A DNA stretch of 16,131 nucleotides from Myxococcales bacterium (GTDB taxonomy: Bacteria > Myxococcota > Polyangia > HGW-17 > SLPX01): positions 1 through 16,131 of the forward strand of contig SLPX01000153.1 of NCBI GenBank assembly GCA_007131745.1, given 5' to 3'. Position numbers and translations under genes: made by a program. The notes below the pieces were generated by a model. The model saw only the letters and a program-made list of their open reading frames with translations. It was not told where the DNA came from and did no database searches. Positions 1 to 7,671 of the stretch are shown here, piece after piece. Each line of letters begins with the position of its first letter. The stretch's first letter is position 1.

Positions 1-108
1 CGGCGGTGCTACAGGCTTTGCCTGAGCCGGCGCGGACGGCGGTGCTACAGGCTTTACCTGGGCCGGCGCGGACGGCGGTGCTACAGGCTTTACCTGGGCC
101 GGCGCGGA
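1..108. repeat. 36-bp tandem repeat, 3 units inside the response regulator gene
   Basis: Three head-to-tail 36-bp units occupy 1-36, 37-72 and 73-108, and the first bases of a further unit follow from 109. Units 2 and 3 are identical; unit 1 differs at two positions. The period is a multiple of three, so each unit encodes one 12-residue Pro/Ala block and copy-number change would keep the frame. The array may continue left of the window. Confidence 0.93.
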
Positions 109-702
109 CGGCGGTGGTCTGTGCTCTTCAAGCTTTCTTTCCGGTTCAACCGTCGCACTAATCGAAGGTATTGCCACCTCCGGTTCCTCGATCTCGATTT
201 CCGGCTCGTCGATTTCTATTTCTATTTCATCGAATTCTTCTTCATCATCAAGAGTCAACCCCATCGGAATGTCGTCGGCGGCTTCCTGAACGGCCGGCTT
301 TACAGCGGCCTCCGAAGGTGCAGCCGCAACAGAAACCTCGACTTGAGCGAGCCGATCGGCAAGGTCTAAAAGCGCTTGTGTTTCAAAGGGTTTGACAAGG
401 CGAGCGTCAGCGAGACCCCCTTTTTCTTCATTCAAGGGGTATTTTGCGCTGTATAGCAGAACAGTATGTATGTGTTTCTTCGATGGGTCGGCTTTGATTC
501 GTTCGCACAAATCATAGCCATTCGGAGGGTTCAACCTGTGATCCAGAATGGCTATGTCGGGGGGGGATGATTGGATTTTATCCCATGCTTCTTGCCCGCT
601 TTGGGCGAAATCAAGAACAAAGTCCGTTTTAGCGAAGGTGATCTCGATGGCTTTGCTTATGGTTCTACTGTCCTCGGCAACCAAGATTTTTTTTCGAGCC
701 AT
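1..702 (-). CDS. Response regulator, REC domain plus acidic and Pro/Ala-rich repeat tail (3' end beyond window)
   Basis: An open frame of 234 codons runs from ATG at 702 to the left edge, so the C-terminus is missing. Residues 1-120 form a canonical receiver domain: acidic pair E10/D11, phosphoacceptor D54 (ILDHR), switch S85 (LLYSA) and K104 (VKPF). It should therefore be phosphorylatable by a histidine kinase. No DNA-binding or enzymatic output domain follows. Instead there is an Ala/Glu linker, an acidic stretch at about 145-180 with alternating E-I-E/E-I-D, and then 12-residue repeats of PPSAPAQVKPVA type. Such a tail suggests a protein-interaction or localisation role (inference). The start is well supported: GGAGG lies 5 nt upstream. 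It is divergent from the GGDEF-type gene at 766. A further domain could lie beyond the edge. Confidence 0.9.
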   Translation of the reverse strand, partial: MARKKILVAEDSRTISKAIEITFAKTDFVLDFAQSGQEAWDKIQSSPPDIAILDHRLNPPNGYDLCERIKADPSKKHIHTVLLYSAKYPLNEEKGGLADARLVKPFETQALLDLADRLAQVEVSVAAAPSEAAVKPAVQEAADDIPMGLTLDDEEEFDEIEIEIDEPEIEIEEPEVAIPSISATVEPERKLEEHRPPPSAPAQVKPVAPPSAPAQVKPVAPPSAPAQAKPVAPP

Positions 703-733
703 GAATGCCTCCGCCTTGCATATTAGCTCTCAA

Positions 734-762
734 CTGGTACCATTACTTCGAAAAGGTGTCAA
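734..762 (-). promoter_or_regulatory. Putative promoter of the response regulator gene, within a 63-bp divergent spacer
   Basis: Read on the minus strand, a perfect TTGACA (757-762) is followed after 17 bp by TACCAG (734-739), a weak -10. Transcription would begin near 727, leaving a leader of about 25 nt before the ATG at 702. On the plus strand the same spacer contains TTGCAT (716-721) and TACCAT (738-743), 16 bp apart, which could serve the divergent gene at 766. The two putative promoters overlap, so the genes may be co-regulated or may compete for polymerase (inference). Confidence 0.4.
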
Positions 763-765
763 GAA

Positions 766-2373
766 ATGCCAAACAATGTCGATGATTTCAGAGATTCGGA
801 TACATTCAACAACTTCCCCAGTCCGGGTCGTAAGCCCCATTCGAATCACTTTGAACCGGGAAAAGATCCGAATAATGCAGACGCTACATACGAAAGTTTA
901 AAAACGGCGTTTTTGATCGGAGTGGATGATGAATTCGGACTCCGCTATCGAACATTGCTGGAAAATATGGGCATGAAGGTTTTTGAATTCAAAAACCGGG
1001 ATGATGCATTAGAGTTCTCCAAACAAACCTGGCCCGCTCTGGTAATGCTTCCGTCTACACAAGTTGGAGCATGGACGAAAACAATACTTGGCATCAAAAA
1101 TGTTTGGCAATTGTTGCCGGACCACATCCTTTTGGTGGATGTTAAAGATTATATCGCAAAAGAAATCAACGGTTTTGACGCCAAAGGGGAGTATTTTGAC
1201 ATTTTAGCCTGGGTGTTGGAGCGCGAGGTTTCTGAGGCTCCGTTTGTAATCAAAACAGTATTGCACCCCGCCGAGCCACAAGAGATTTTTTTTATACTGG
1301 AAACATTGGCGGCCGGCCGAAATGTTAGGGAGGAGCACCTGCAGCGGCAACGTTTGAGAACTATTTACAAACAATGTGCGGATTTGGCATCCATGAAAGG
1401 GCGAAGTCCTCTGCTTAGAGCGGGATTGGCCGCGATATTGGATGTGACATCCGGAGCCGGAGGCATGGTATTCAAGCATCATAGTGATCGATGTGGTCCA
1501 GAGTATTTCCTGGGAATGGAGCGGATCAAGGTGGAAAAAACACTCGAATTCTTGCAGGATCGAATTCCCGCTGATTCAACCGAAACAAAATGGATAACTT
1601 TTCCACAGGGATGTGCCAAGTCCAGGAAAAAAGAGTTTTCTCTACAGGGTGTCGTGATGGCCATCGAAAATGAATCCGAGGGCTTTTTGCGGATCCTGGT
1701 TTTTCCCGGCAAAACAACTGTTTGGCCGGAAAACAAGATGGCCGATGTTGATCTGGTTTTAGCCCACATCAGGTTGGGATTGAGACAGCTAAATGCAAGC
1801 GAGCCCGTTGCGGCGACCGAGACCCGGGATGTGTGGACGGGTTTGCTTGAAGAAGACTTCTTTTTGAAGTCCGCGGAGAAACGGCTCGGGGCCGAATTAA
1901 AAACAGGCTCGCGGGACAGCGACGAGTCATATCATGCTTTGATCGTGGTGGATCTGGATGGTTTTGCCGAGTTCAATCGCAAGGAGGGGCATTTGACAGG
2001 AGGCGTTGTGATTCGCAACATTGCCCGGCGCTTACTGGCCATAGTGGGCGGATTGGGAAGCCTGGGGCGCACGGGACCTGACGAGTTCACGGTGGCAATT
2101 CACGATGCAACTCCCAAGATGGTGAAAGATCTCGGCAAGGAGATAAGTGAAAGAATAAAGGCCGATCCGATTCCCAACGGTGGTAAGAACCACAAAAAAA
2201 TACATACCGTTTCGGTCGGCTATGCCATATCTAAAAAAGAAAACAATTTTCGTGCGTTACTATGCAAGGCAAGAGAAATGTTGGATGAAGCTCGGAGAGA
2301 GGGTGGAGGCAGAATTGTCGGTGCCTCAATCGGCAAGAAAGCAAAGGCCGCGATCCATCAAACGCGTTGTTGA
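766..2373 (+). CDS. Degenerate GGDEF-domain protein with receiver-like and GAF-like N-terminal regions
   Basis: 535 aa, preceded by AAAAGGTG about 8 nt upstream of the ATG. Residues 370-520 match the diguanylate cyclase fold: V-D-L-D-G-F near 395-400 with N404, GHLTGG at 408-413, the signature at 437-441, TVSVGYA at 481-487 and a closing A-R-E-G-G-G-R stretch near 509-516. The signature is G-P-D-E-F rather than GG(D/E)EF, the usual G-D after GH is G-G, and no RxxD inhibitory site lies just upstream. Cyclase activity is therefore doubtful; it may bind nucleotide or partners instead (inference). Residues 46-165 resemble a receiver fold without a clear phosphoacceptor Asp, and residues 200-345 have the look of a GAF domain; both calls are weak. 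No TM segment or signal peptide is visible, so it is cytoplasmic. It is divergent from the response regulator gene, a possible functional partner. Confidence 0.85.
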   Translation: MPNNVDDFRDSDTFNNFPSPGRKPHSNHFEPGKDPNNADATYESLKTAFLIGVDDEFGLRYRTLLENMGMKVFEFKNRDDALEFSKQTWPALVMLPSTQVGAWTKTILGIKNVWQLLPDHILLVDVKDYIAKEINGFDAKGEYFDILAWVLEREVSEAPFVIKTVLHPAEPQEIFFILETLAAGRNVREEHLQRQRLRTIYKQCADLASMKGRSPLLRAGLAAILDVTSGAGGMVFKHHSDRCGPEYFLGMERIKVEKTLEFLQDRIPADSTETKWITFPQGCAKSRKKEFSLQGVVMAIENESEGFLRILVFPGKTTVWPENKMADVDLVLAHIRLGLRQLNASEPVAATETRDVWTGLLEEDFFLKSAEKRLGAELKTGSRDSDESYHALIVVDLDGFAEFNRKEGHLTGGVVIRNIARRLLAIVGGLGSLGRTGPDEFTVAIHDATPKMVKDLGKEISERIKADPIPNGGKNHKKIHTVSVGYAISKKENNFRALLCKAREMLDEARREGGGRIVGASIGKKAKAAIHQTRC

Positions 2374-2430
2374 ACCTGATCCTTCTCCACCATCCCAATC
2401 CCGAAGTTGCCCTTCATAACCCCCCATAGC

Positions 2431-3363
2431 CTACCTGGCAAAGGCCTTGCGCGCTTTGTCAAAGACCTTTCTTACCTTTGGAGATGTTCTTTCCGGGGGA
2501 AGATGGATCCCTGAATCAAGCTCAAGGGCTTTGCGTGCCGCTTTTTCAGCTAGAACCATGTTGTCCAGGGCCACATGAGCGGTACACAAGTAGAGCAAAA
2601 CCCTTGCAGCGTTTTCACGCGCAACGTCCGCTTCCGCCATGGCATCCACTGCCAGAGAGGCGGCTTCCGAATAGCGTCCTTCATCCAACATCGTTTTCAT
2701 TTTTTCCGCAATCGCATCCACCCTGCGTTGCGCGCCGGGATCGGGTATCGGCCCTTCCGTGGCCAAAAGAATTCTTCTGACCTGAACATGAAAGACCGGG
2801 ACGAGAATCGTTTGCCCCGCCTTGATGGAGGGTTTTTTCAGAAAGTTGTACTCCCGGATGAGTCGGATTTTTTCTCCAATTCGGCCACGGGGAAGACCTG
2901 CTGAAAAAATCTTTGCGATCCTTTGCAAACTCAACGGTCTGGTCGCACGAAAGGGAACGTGAAAAGGCATGCTGATCAAATGACCCGCCGGAGGAGCCTT
3001 TTCCGGATCCTTGTGATTCATGCTCGCCAGGATTGCTCCCCGCCGTCCGTCTCCCAGGTAATCCCGCCCGAGGTCTTCCCATGTATCGTCGGCCCGAATC
3101 CTGTATGTCCATCCGGTCGGGATAAACACCTGCTTACCCGCCTGGGGGGTTTTTTCCCCGTAAGGTTTGAATCCCGACGCTGCCGCTACAAATACCTCAA
3201 AATCCTCTCTTTCGTAAAAACGCAAAGCGATTTCCCGTACTGAGGTTCCTTTTTCAAGAACCCTTGCGAATCTTTTGGCTCGGGCCGCATCCGGTTCCAC
3301 AACGCATAACAGACCGACAATCAGGATTTTTGTAACAATATGCAGAGTATAAGCGCTCTTCAT
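2431..3363 (-). CDS. Secreted LysM-like / TPR-like envelope protein
   Basis: 310 aa. An N-terminal hydrophobic segment (about 8-22) ending in A-A-R-A suggests a signal peptide cleaved near residue 29. C20 lies inside the segment but does not make a good lipobox. Three LysM-like modules follow at about 33-82, 85-133 and 143-190; the first two end in IP or MP and the third in VPV, as LysM repeats do. LysM domains bind peptidoglycan-type glycans, so periplasmic wall association is likely. Residues 211-310 are helical and TPR-like, closing with S-P-K-V-R-K-V-F-x-K-A-R, a motif I associate with deltaproteobacterial TPR proteins. The gene starts 28 bp downstream of the kinase stop, on the same strand, so the two are probably co-transcribed. 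The convergent gap of 57 bp to the GGDEF-type gene shows no obvious terminator. Confidence 0.85.
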   Translation of the reverse strand: MKSAYTLHIVTKILIVGLLCVVEPDAARAKRFARVLEKGTSVREIALRFYEREDFEVFVAAASGFKPYGEKTPQAGKQVFIPTGWTYRIRADDTWEDLGRDYLGDGRRGAILASMNHKDPEKAPPAGHLISMPFHVPFRATRPLSLQRIAKIFSAGLPRGRIGEKIRLIREYNFLKKPSIKAGQTILVPVFHVQVRRILLATEGPIPDPGAQRRVDAIAEKMKTMLDEGRYSEAASLAVDAMAEADVARENAARVLLYLCTAHVALDNMVLAEKAARKALELDSGIHLPPERTSPKVRKVFDKARKAFAR

Positions 3364-3391
3364 CTTCGACCGTCTTGGAATGGTTCAAACA

Positions 3392-5356
3392 TCACTGATC
3401 CACTCTCTCTTCCTCTTCTATCTCTTCGTCCTCTTTGTTTCCTTCTTCCCCTTCCCTTACTGCAACAGCGGGTCCCGAGCATTCTAATTTCTCATGAATC
3501 GTCCGGATTTCCCCAGGTTTCAGAACGATATCCAGTTTTTTTTCTTTGCAATACGGATTGTACAACCTCAAGGAGTGGCTGCCCGGCTCCAGTTTCAACG
3601 GGTTATCGAAGGGCGTGGTGGCAACCCGCTTTCCGCGGATATACAAATGTGCCCAAGGTTTTACGATTACCCGAATTCCTTCATGGGATAATGACGTGGG
3701 CCGGATATCGGATTCATCCCCCGATTCGTCTTCATGGGCCGAAAAAGAGGTCTTAACGGTTTCCTCCCTGGTTGTTTTATCGGTTGAAAACAGGCTCTTT
3801 CCCAACAACACTCCCGCCAGCAACAAAAAAACTCCAGTTGCAACCATACCTGCGATTGCTGCAGATTTGGCGGATGGAAGCTTTGAACGGCCGGGGGACG
3901 AGGACTTGTATCCGCTTTTCCGGGCTCGTTCGAGGTGGTCGCCGGCGGCCTTTTCGTCAATGAACCCTTTTTCAAGGAAAAAGTTCACCAGAAGTGCGTT
4001 TTCACTTTCAATTCCGCGGTTTGAAAGAAACCGCTCAAACGCCCTGACCAACTCTCTCGTGGGGCGGTAGCGATCATCTTTTCGTTTCTGCATGCACCTA
4101 AGTAGAATTCTTTCCAGGCTCCTGGGAAGCTCCGGTCTCAGCTTTCTCACATTAGGTGTAGGTTGGATACGAATCTTCTGCAAAACCGTTTCATTTTCGT
4201 CCGCAATAAAAGGCTTTTCTCCTGTAAGCATCTGGAACAAAACCGAACCAAGGCTGAATATATCCGTACGCCCGTCGAGGTGATCTCCCACCACCTGTTC
4301 GGGGGACATGTAAGATGGCGTTCCCAGCCCGGTTCCGTGCTGAGTCAGTTCTTCCGAATCCGGCACGCGGGCAATGCCGAAATCCATGAGCTTCACCACT
4401 CCTGAATAAGAAATCATCAGGTTTGCAGGTTTGACGTCGCGATGAATGATCCCACGGTAATGAGCATGCTCGAGCGCTCTCGCTGTCTGCAATGAAATCA
4501 CGGCGGCGACTTCACCGGGCAAAGGACCGCAACGTTCCATCAAGTCGAAAAGATCCACGCCGTCGACGTATTCCATTACAAAGTACTGAAAGCGAGGATC
4601 CTTGTGGTGGGCGTATACTTGGATGATGTTTTCTTGCTGAAGTGATGCAAGGGTCAAAGCCTCTCGCTCGAAACGCTGGACAAACTGTTCTTCGCGCGCC
4701 ACCTCCGGTTTCAAAACCTTCAACGCCACGGTTCTATTCAAGGTTCTTTGTATCGACTTGTATATCACCGCCATGCCGCCGGAACCCAGGCAGGATATCA
4801 AAGTATAATCACCGATTCGCGCCTTGCCTTTTGTGACCGGCTTATCTCCACATTCATTTTTTTTTCCCGAAATATCTTCCGTGGGGGGAAGCCAAAGTTC
4901 CTCATCAAGAGGATCTTCGGGTGGGACCGGGCTTCGCCATGCCTTGGGCAAAGCAAGATCCGAAAGACTGGGTTCTTTCTTGTTCAAACCAACATTTTCA
5001 GATTCCGGGGGAGGCGGAATTTCCGGCTTTGGACGGAGGGGTTCCCCGGCATTTAAGCGATCTGCTTCTTCTCCCGATCTTTCCTCTTTGTTTTCTTTTT
5101 CGTCCTTCTTGCCGAACTTTTTCGGCAGCCGCGGCATGGCCCCCGGTCTCACAGTTACGGCGCGTTGTCCTATTTTTGCCGCCCGCTCTTCGGACAATGG
5201 TTCGGATTCATTCTTTGCAGGCCCAGTCTCAGCCGCTTCAATAGATCCCCCCGAGATCTCATCTTTTCCGCCGTCCCGGCCGGCGCCTGGATTTGAACTG
5301 GGAGGGGGCGGAAAAGGACTTTCTGCCATATTCTTTCTGACTCCTGTTTCCTTCAT
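3392..5356 (-). CDS. Transmembrane Ser/Thr protein kinase with C-terminal PEGA domain
   Basis: 654 aa. Residues 1-180 are a Pro/charged, probably disordered region. The kinase domain (about 183-445) is intact: glycine loop GSGGMAVIYK at 191-200, K213 in ALK, HRDVKPAN with D307, K309 and N312, DFG at 325-327, an activation loop with several Thr, and SPE at 351-353. A single TM helix spans about 499-519. The extracytoplasmic part carries a PEGA-like domain (about 558-625) and ends in a strongly acidic tail. It should phosphorylate Ser/Thr of cytoplasmic partners in response to an envelope signal. The ATG at 5356 has no ribosome site; the ATG at codon 10 (5329) is preceded by GGAG about 11 nt away and may be the real start. 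It lies upstream of the LysM protein gene in the same unit. Confidence 0.94.
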   Translation of the reverse strand: MKETGVRKNMAESPFPPPPSSNPGAGRDGGKDEISGGSIEAAETGPAKNESEPLSEERAAKIGQRAVTVRPGAMPRLPKKFGKKDEKENKEERSGEEADRLNAGEPLRPKPEIPPPPESENVGLNKKEPSLSDLALPKAWRSPVPPEDPLDEELWLPPTEDISGKKNECGDKPVTKGKARIGDYTLISCLGSGGMAVIYKSIQRTLNRTVALKVLKPEVAREEQFVQRFEREALTLASLQQENIIQVYAHHKDPRFQYFVMEYVDGVDLFDLMERCGPLPGEVAAVISLQTARALEHAHYRGIIHRDVKPANLMISYSGVVKLMDFGIARVPDSEELTQHGTGLGTPSYMSPEQVVGDHLDGRTDIFSLGSVLFQMLTGEKPFIADENETVLQKIRIQPTPNVRKLRPELPRSLERILLRCMQKRKDDRYRPTRELVRAFERFLSNRGIESENALLVNFFLEKGFIDEKAAGDHLERARKSGYKSSSPGRSKLPSAKSAAIAGMVATGVFLLLAGVLLGKSLFSTDKTTREETVKTSFSAHEDESGDESDIRPTSLSHEGIRVIVKPWAHLYIRGKRVATTPFDNPLKLEPGSHSLRLYNPYCKEKKLDIVLKPGEIRTIHEKLECSGPAVAVREGEEGNKEDEEIEEEERVDQ

Positions 5357-5390
5357 AGGTTTTGAAGATGTTCAATCCGAACTTGAATCA

Positions 5391-5419
5391 ACCCTATTGG
5401 GGGGCGGATTCGGTGTCAA
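5391..5419 (-). promoter_or_regulatory. Putative promoter of the kinase-LysM unit
   Basis: On the minus strand TTGACA (5414-5419) is followed after 17 bp by TAGGGT (5391-5396). The -35 is perfect and the -10 matches at three of six positions. The start point would be near 5384, just upstream of both possible kinase starts. The rest of the 289-bp divergent spacer (5357-5645) shows only GC-rich short palindromes and no convincing gene. Confidence 0.45.
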
Positions 5420-5607
5420 GATGAAGCGGCATTTAAACAATGGGGAAGTTTTTCTTGGCGAGGCGTTGAAAACAAGTTGTTGCGCTTCGGTTTTTCACTG
5501 CTCCCGAAGACCCGCGTCGTTTTGTTCCAATTCCCGGCCGGCATGGTTCCAAAGCAAGAGGTCGACCGCGGGGGTTGGCAAGGGGGAAATCCGTGGTTAA
5601 CTTCTCC

Positions 5608-5637
5608 TTGTAACGGAATAAGAAATACGCCTAAGAT
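5608..5637 (+). promoter_or_regulatory. Putative promoter of the acidic membrane protein gene
   Basis: TTGTAA (5608-5613), an 18-bp spacer and TAAGAT (5632-5637) resemble a sigma-70 promoter. Transcription would start near 5644, almost on the upstream ATG at 5646. That favours the second ATG at 5667, which would then have a leader of about 22 nt carrying its ribosome site. Confidence 0.45.
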
Positions 5638-5666
5638 AGCGAAAAATGGAGAGGAGTGGAATCCAG

Positions 5667-6482
5667 ATGAAAGAAAATGGCCAGGATGAACCAAAGAAGA
5701 CAGAGGAAAAAAAACAGGTTGATGAGGAAATGGTAAAAGATAGTGGTGCAGGAGACCAAAAGGAACAGGAAAAGAGCTTACAGGAAAACGGGAATCCGGG
5801 AAATGATGATGAAGAGGATTGCTGTTGTTGCAAAACCACGAAAAAGGGGACGGTCAGCGATGACCCGACAACCGATGGAAAGGGAGACAAAACAGGAGAA
5901 GAGCAACCTTTGAATCCTCCCGACCTGGAAAAAGCGACTGAAGAGTGGATGGTGGGGGAAAAACAACAGCGCAAGAAGTTGCTGTTTGTTATGGCGGGTT
6001 CAGTGATCGCCTTGGTGGTTGCATCTGTTCTCTGGTTTAAATTTGTCAGCATCGAAACCTTGCCCGTAGCTTGCGAGGCGGCCGTACTGGAAGTTCAAAA
6101 CAGGTGCGGAATCAGCAGGCGTGAAACAATCGATCGAATCAGGCTCCGGCCCCCTGTTGTCGAAGAAAAAGACGAAAACAGGCGCGAAACATGCAGGGTT
6201 ATAGCGAGTCCCGACCACGAGTTCTGGCGGGAACCGGCCGAAGAAAAGATCCGCGAACTGATGAAAGAAAACAAGATGCTGGGAGCCGCTCTGAGCGAAG
6301 ATGGCAGGAAAAAAAGCCCGCTAACAGGACTCACACTGAATGTGGAAGGACAAAAAGAACCCATCCCCATACCATCAAGGATAATGGAGTCAGGGCCGCT
6401 TTCCGACACATGCGCGCAATTCATTACCCTGGTGGTCATTCCTGAATTTATCGACAAGTATTACTGTTCTCCCCAGCCTTGA
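5667..6482 (+). CDS. Unrecognised acidic single-pass membrane protein with a CCCC run
   Basis: 271 aa from ATG 5667, which has GAGGAG about 10 nt upstream; an in-frame ATG at 5646 would add 7 residues. I do not recognise a family. Residues 1-100 are very rich in Glu, Lys, Asp and Gln and probably disordered, but hold four consecutive cysteines at 52-55 followed by K-T-T-K-K. A basic stretch (QQRKK) precedes one TM helix at about 105-127, so the acidic part should be cytoplasmic and residues 128-271 periplasmic. The periplasmic part has five more cysteines (136, 147, 176, 249, 267). The gene is divergent from the Ser/Thr kinase, and its last 35 bp overlap the 3' end of thiI on the other strand. 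The cysteine run could be a metal or redox site or a lipid-modification site; nothing here decides. Confidence 0.75.
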   Translation: MKENGQDEPKKTEEKKQVDEEMVKDSGAGDQKEQEKSLQENGNPGNDDEEDCCCCKTTKKGTVSDDPTTDGKGDKTGEEQPLNPPDLEKATEEWMVGEKQQRKKLLFVMAGSVIALVVASVLWFKFVSIETLPVACEAAVLEVQNRCGISRRETIDRIRLRPPVVEEKDENRRETCRVIASPDHEFWREPAEEKIRELMKENKMLGAALSEDGRKKSPLTGLTLNVEGQKEPIPIPSRIMESGPLSDTCAQFITLVVIPEFIDKYYCSPQP

Positions 6483-7671
6483 TGGAGAACACTTCCGCGT
6501 CCGCAGCGAGTTTTCCGGCTTCTTCATTGAAATCCATATCAATACGTTGCTCCGCTCTTTCAACGAGGTCTTTTGAAGCCCTGGTGACAGGATGCTTGGG
6601 AGTAAATAGCGTGCAACTGTCTATGTGCGGTTCTATGGAGATTTCATAAGTTTCCAGCCGCCGGGCGATTTGTATGATTTCACTTTTGTCCAGCCCAATC
6701 AATGGTCGCAGGATGGGTAGTGTCGAAGCTTCTTGGATCCGGGTCATATTTTCCATTGTCTGGCTGGCCACCTGACCCAGGGATTCGCCTGTCACGACCG
6801 CGCCGGCACGGGTGAATTGGGCGATTTTGCACGCGGTGCGCATCATCATCCGGCGGTATAAAACCACGGCCAACCCTTTTTCCGCTTTCCTATGAATACG
6901 TTTTTGAACATCTGCGAAACGCACCGCCCTGAGAGTGAAATCTCCACCCCAGGCAGCGATCTTTCTCGCGTTTCTCAGCACCTTGTCCAAAGCAGCCTCA
7001 TCGGTGTAAGGAGGCGAGTGAAAGGTCAGAGCATCTATTGAAATCCCGCGTTTCATCATCATCCAACCGGCGATCGGAGAATCTATCCCAGCCGACAAAA
7101 GCAGCACGGCACGGCCGGAAACCCCAACCGGCAAACCTCCCGCTCCCCCCACTCGTCTAGAGAAAACAAAAGCCGCGTGAGGACCGACCTCTATTTCCAC
7201 GCACAAATCCGGGTTGTCCAGATCCACATCCAGACCGATTGCCCGCCCGACTGCATCACCCACTACCCGTCCGATTTCCGGCGACTTGTAAACAAACCGC
7301 TTGTCGCTCCTGTGAGCTTTTACCGCGAATGATTTCTTTCCATCGAGCACTCCCGGTTGCGTAACCAGATCCACTGCTGCTTTTTGCATGGCATGGATGT
7401 CTTTTTCGGTCCGCACCGCGGGACTCACCGATGTCAGGCCGAAGATTTTCGATAGGCGGCTGATGAGTTCCTCTCGGATTTCCTCCGGGTGGGTTATGAA
7501 AAACCTGCCATGAACATATTGAACCAGGACGCCGCCGAATGAGTCCGTAACCGCTTTGATGTTGCTTTCCAGCCGATCGGTGAAAAAAGAACGGTTACGG
7601 CCCTTAAGAAACAATTCTCCCAGGCGGCAAACTATGAGCGTGGTTTTTTCATTCAAATCGATGAGGTTCAT
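6448..7671 (-). CDS. thiI: tRNA 4-thiouridine synthase ThiI (no rhodanese domain)
   Basis: 407 aa. ThiI adenylates U8 of tRNA and inserts sulfur to make 4-thiouridine; in some bacteria it also serves thiazole synthesis. The N-terminal ferredoxin-like and THUMP regions occupy about 1-165. The PP-loop is LLSAGIDSPIAGW at 191-203, with Ala where SGGxDS has the first Gly. Downstream are GESLGQVASQT at 295-305 and DSCTLFTPKHPVT at 351-363; C353 corresponds to the conserved catalytic-pair Cys. The protein ends soon after, so it is the short form lacking a C-terminal rhodanese domain and must receive sulfur from a separate donor or use another mechanism. Its ATG overlaps the stop of the extensin-like gene (ATGA), which indicates translational coupling. 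No thiamine genes or TPP riboswitch are nearby, favouring the tRNA role. Confidence 0.95.
   Translation of the reverse strand: MNLIDLNEKTTLIVCRLGELFLKGRNRSFFTDRLESNIKAVTDSFGGVLVQYVHGRFFITHPEEIREELISRLSKIFGLTSVSPAVRTEKDIHAMQKAAVDLVTQPGVLDGKKSFAVKAHRSDKRFVYKSPEIGRVVGDAVGRAIGLDVDLDNPDLCVEIEVGPHAAFVFSRRVGGAGGLPVGVSGRAVLLLSAGIDSPIAGWMMMKRGISIDALTFHSPPYTDEAALDKVLRNARKIAAWGGDFTLRAVRFADVQKRIHRKAEKGLAVVLYRRMMMRTACKIAQFTRAGAVVTGESLGQVASQTMENMTRIQEASTLPILRPLIGLDKSEIIQIARRLETYEISIEPHIDSCTLFTPKHPVTRASKDLVERAEQRIDMDFNEEAGKLAADAEVFSIKAGENSNTCR

Noticed and set aside
1..108. CRISPR-like array
   Set aside because: The units are directly contiguous with no spacers and are in frame inside a coding region.
4824..5600. 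258-codon plus-strand open frame antisense to the kinase N-terminus
   Set aside because: It mirrors the Pro/Glu/Lys-rich disordered region of the kinase, has Ser/Phe/Gly-rich composition and no recognisable domain.
5357..5645. Small genes in the divergent spacer
   Set aside because: Short frames on both strands lack ribosome sites and family similarity; the region is better explained as two promoters.
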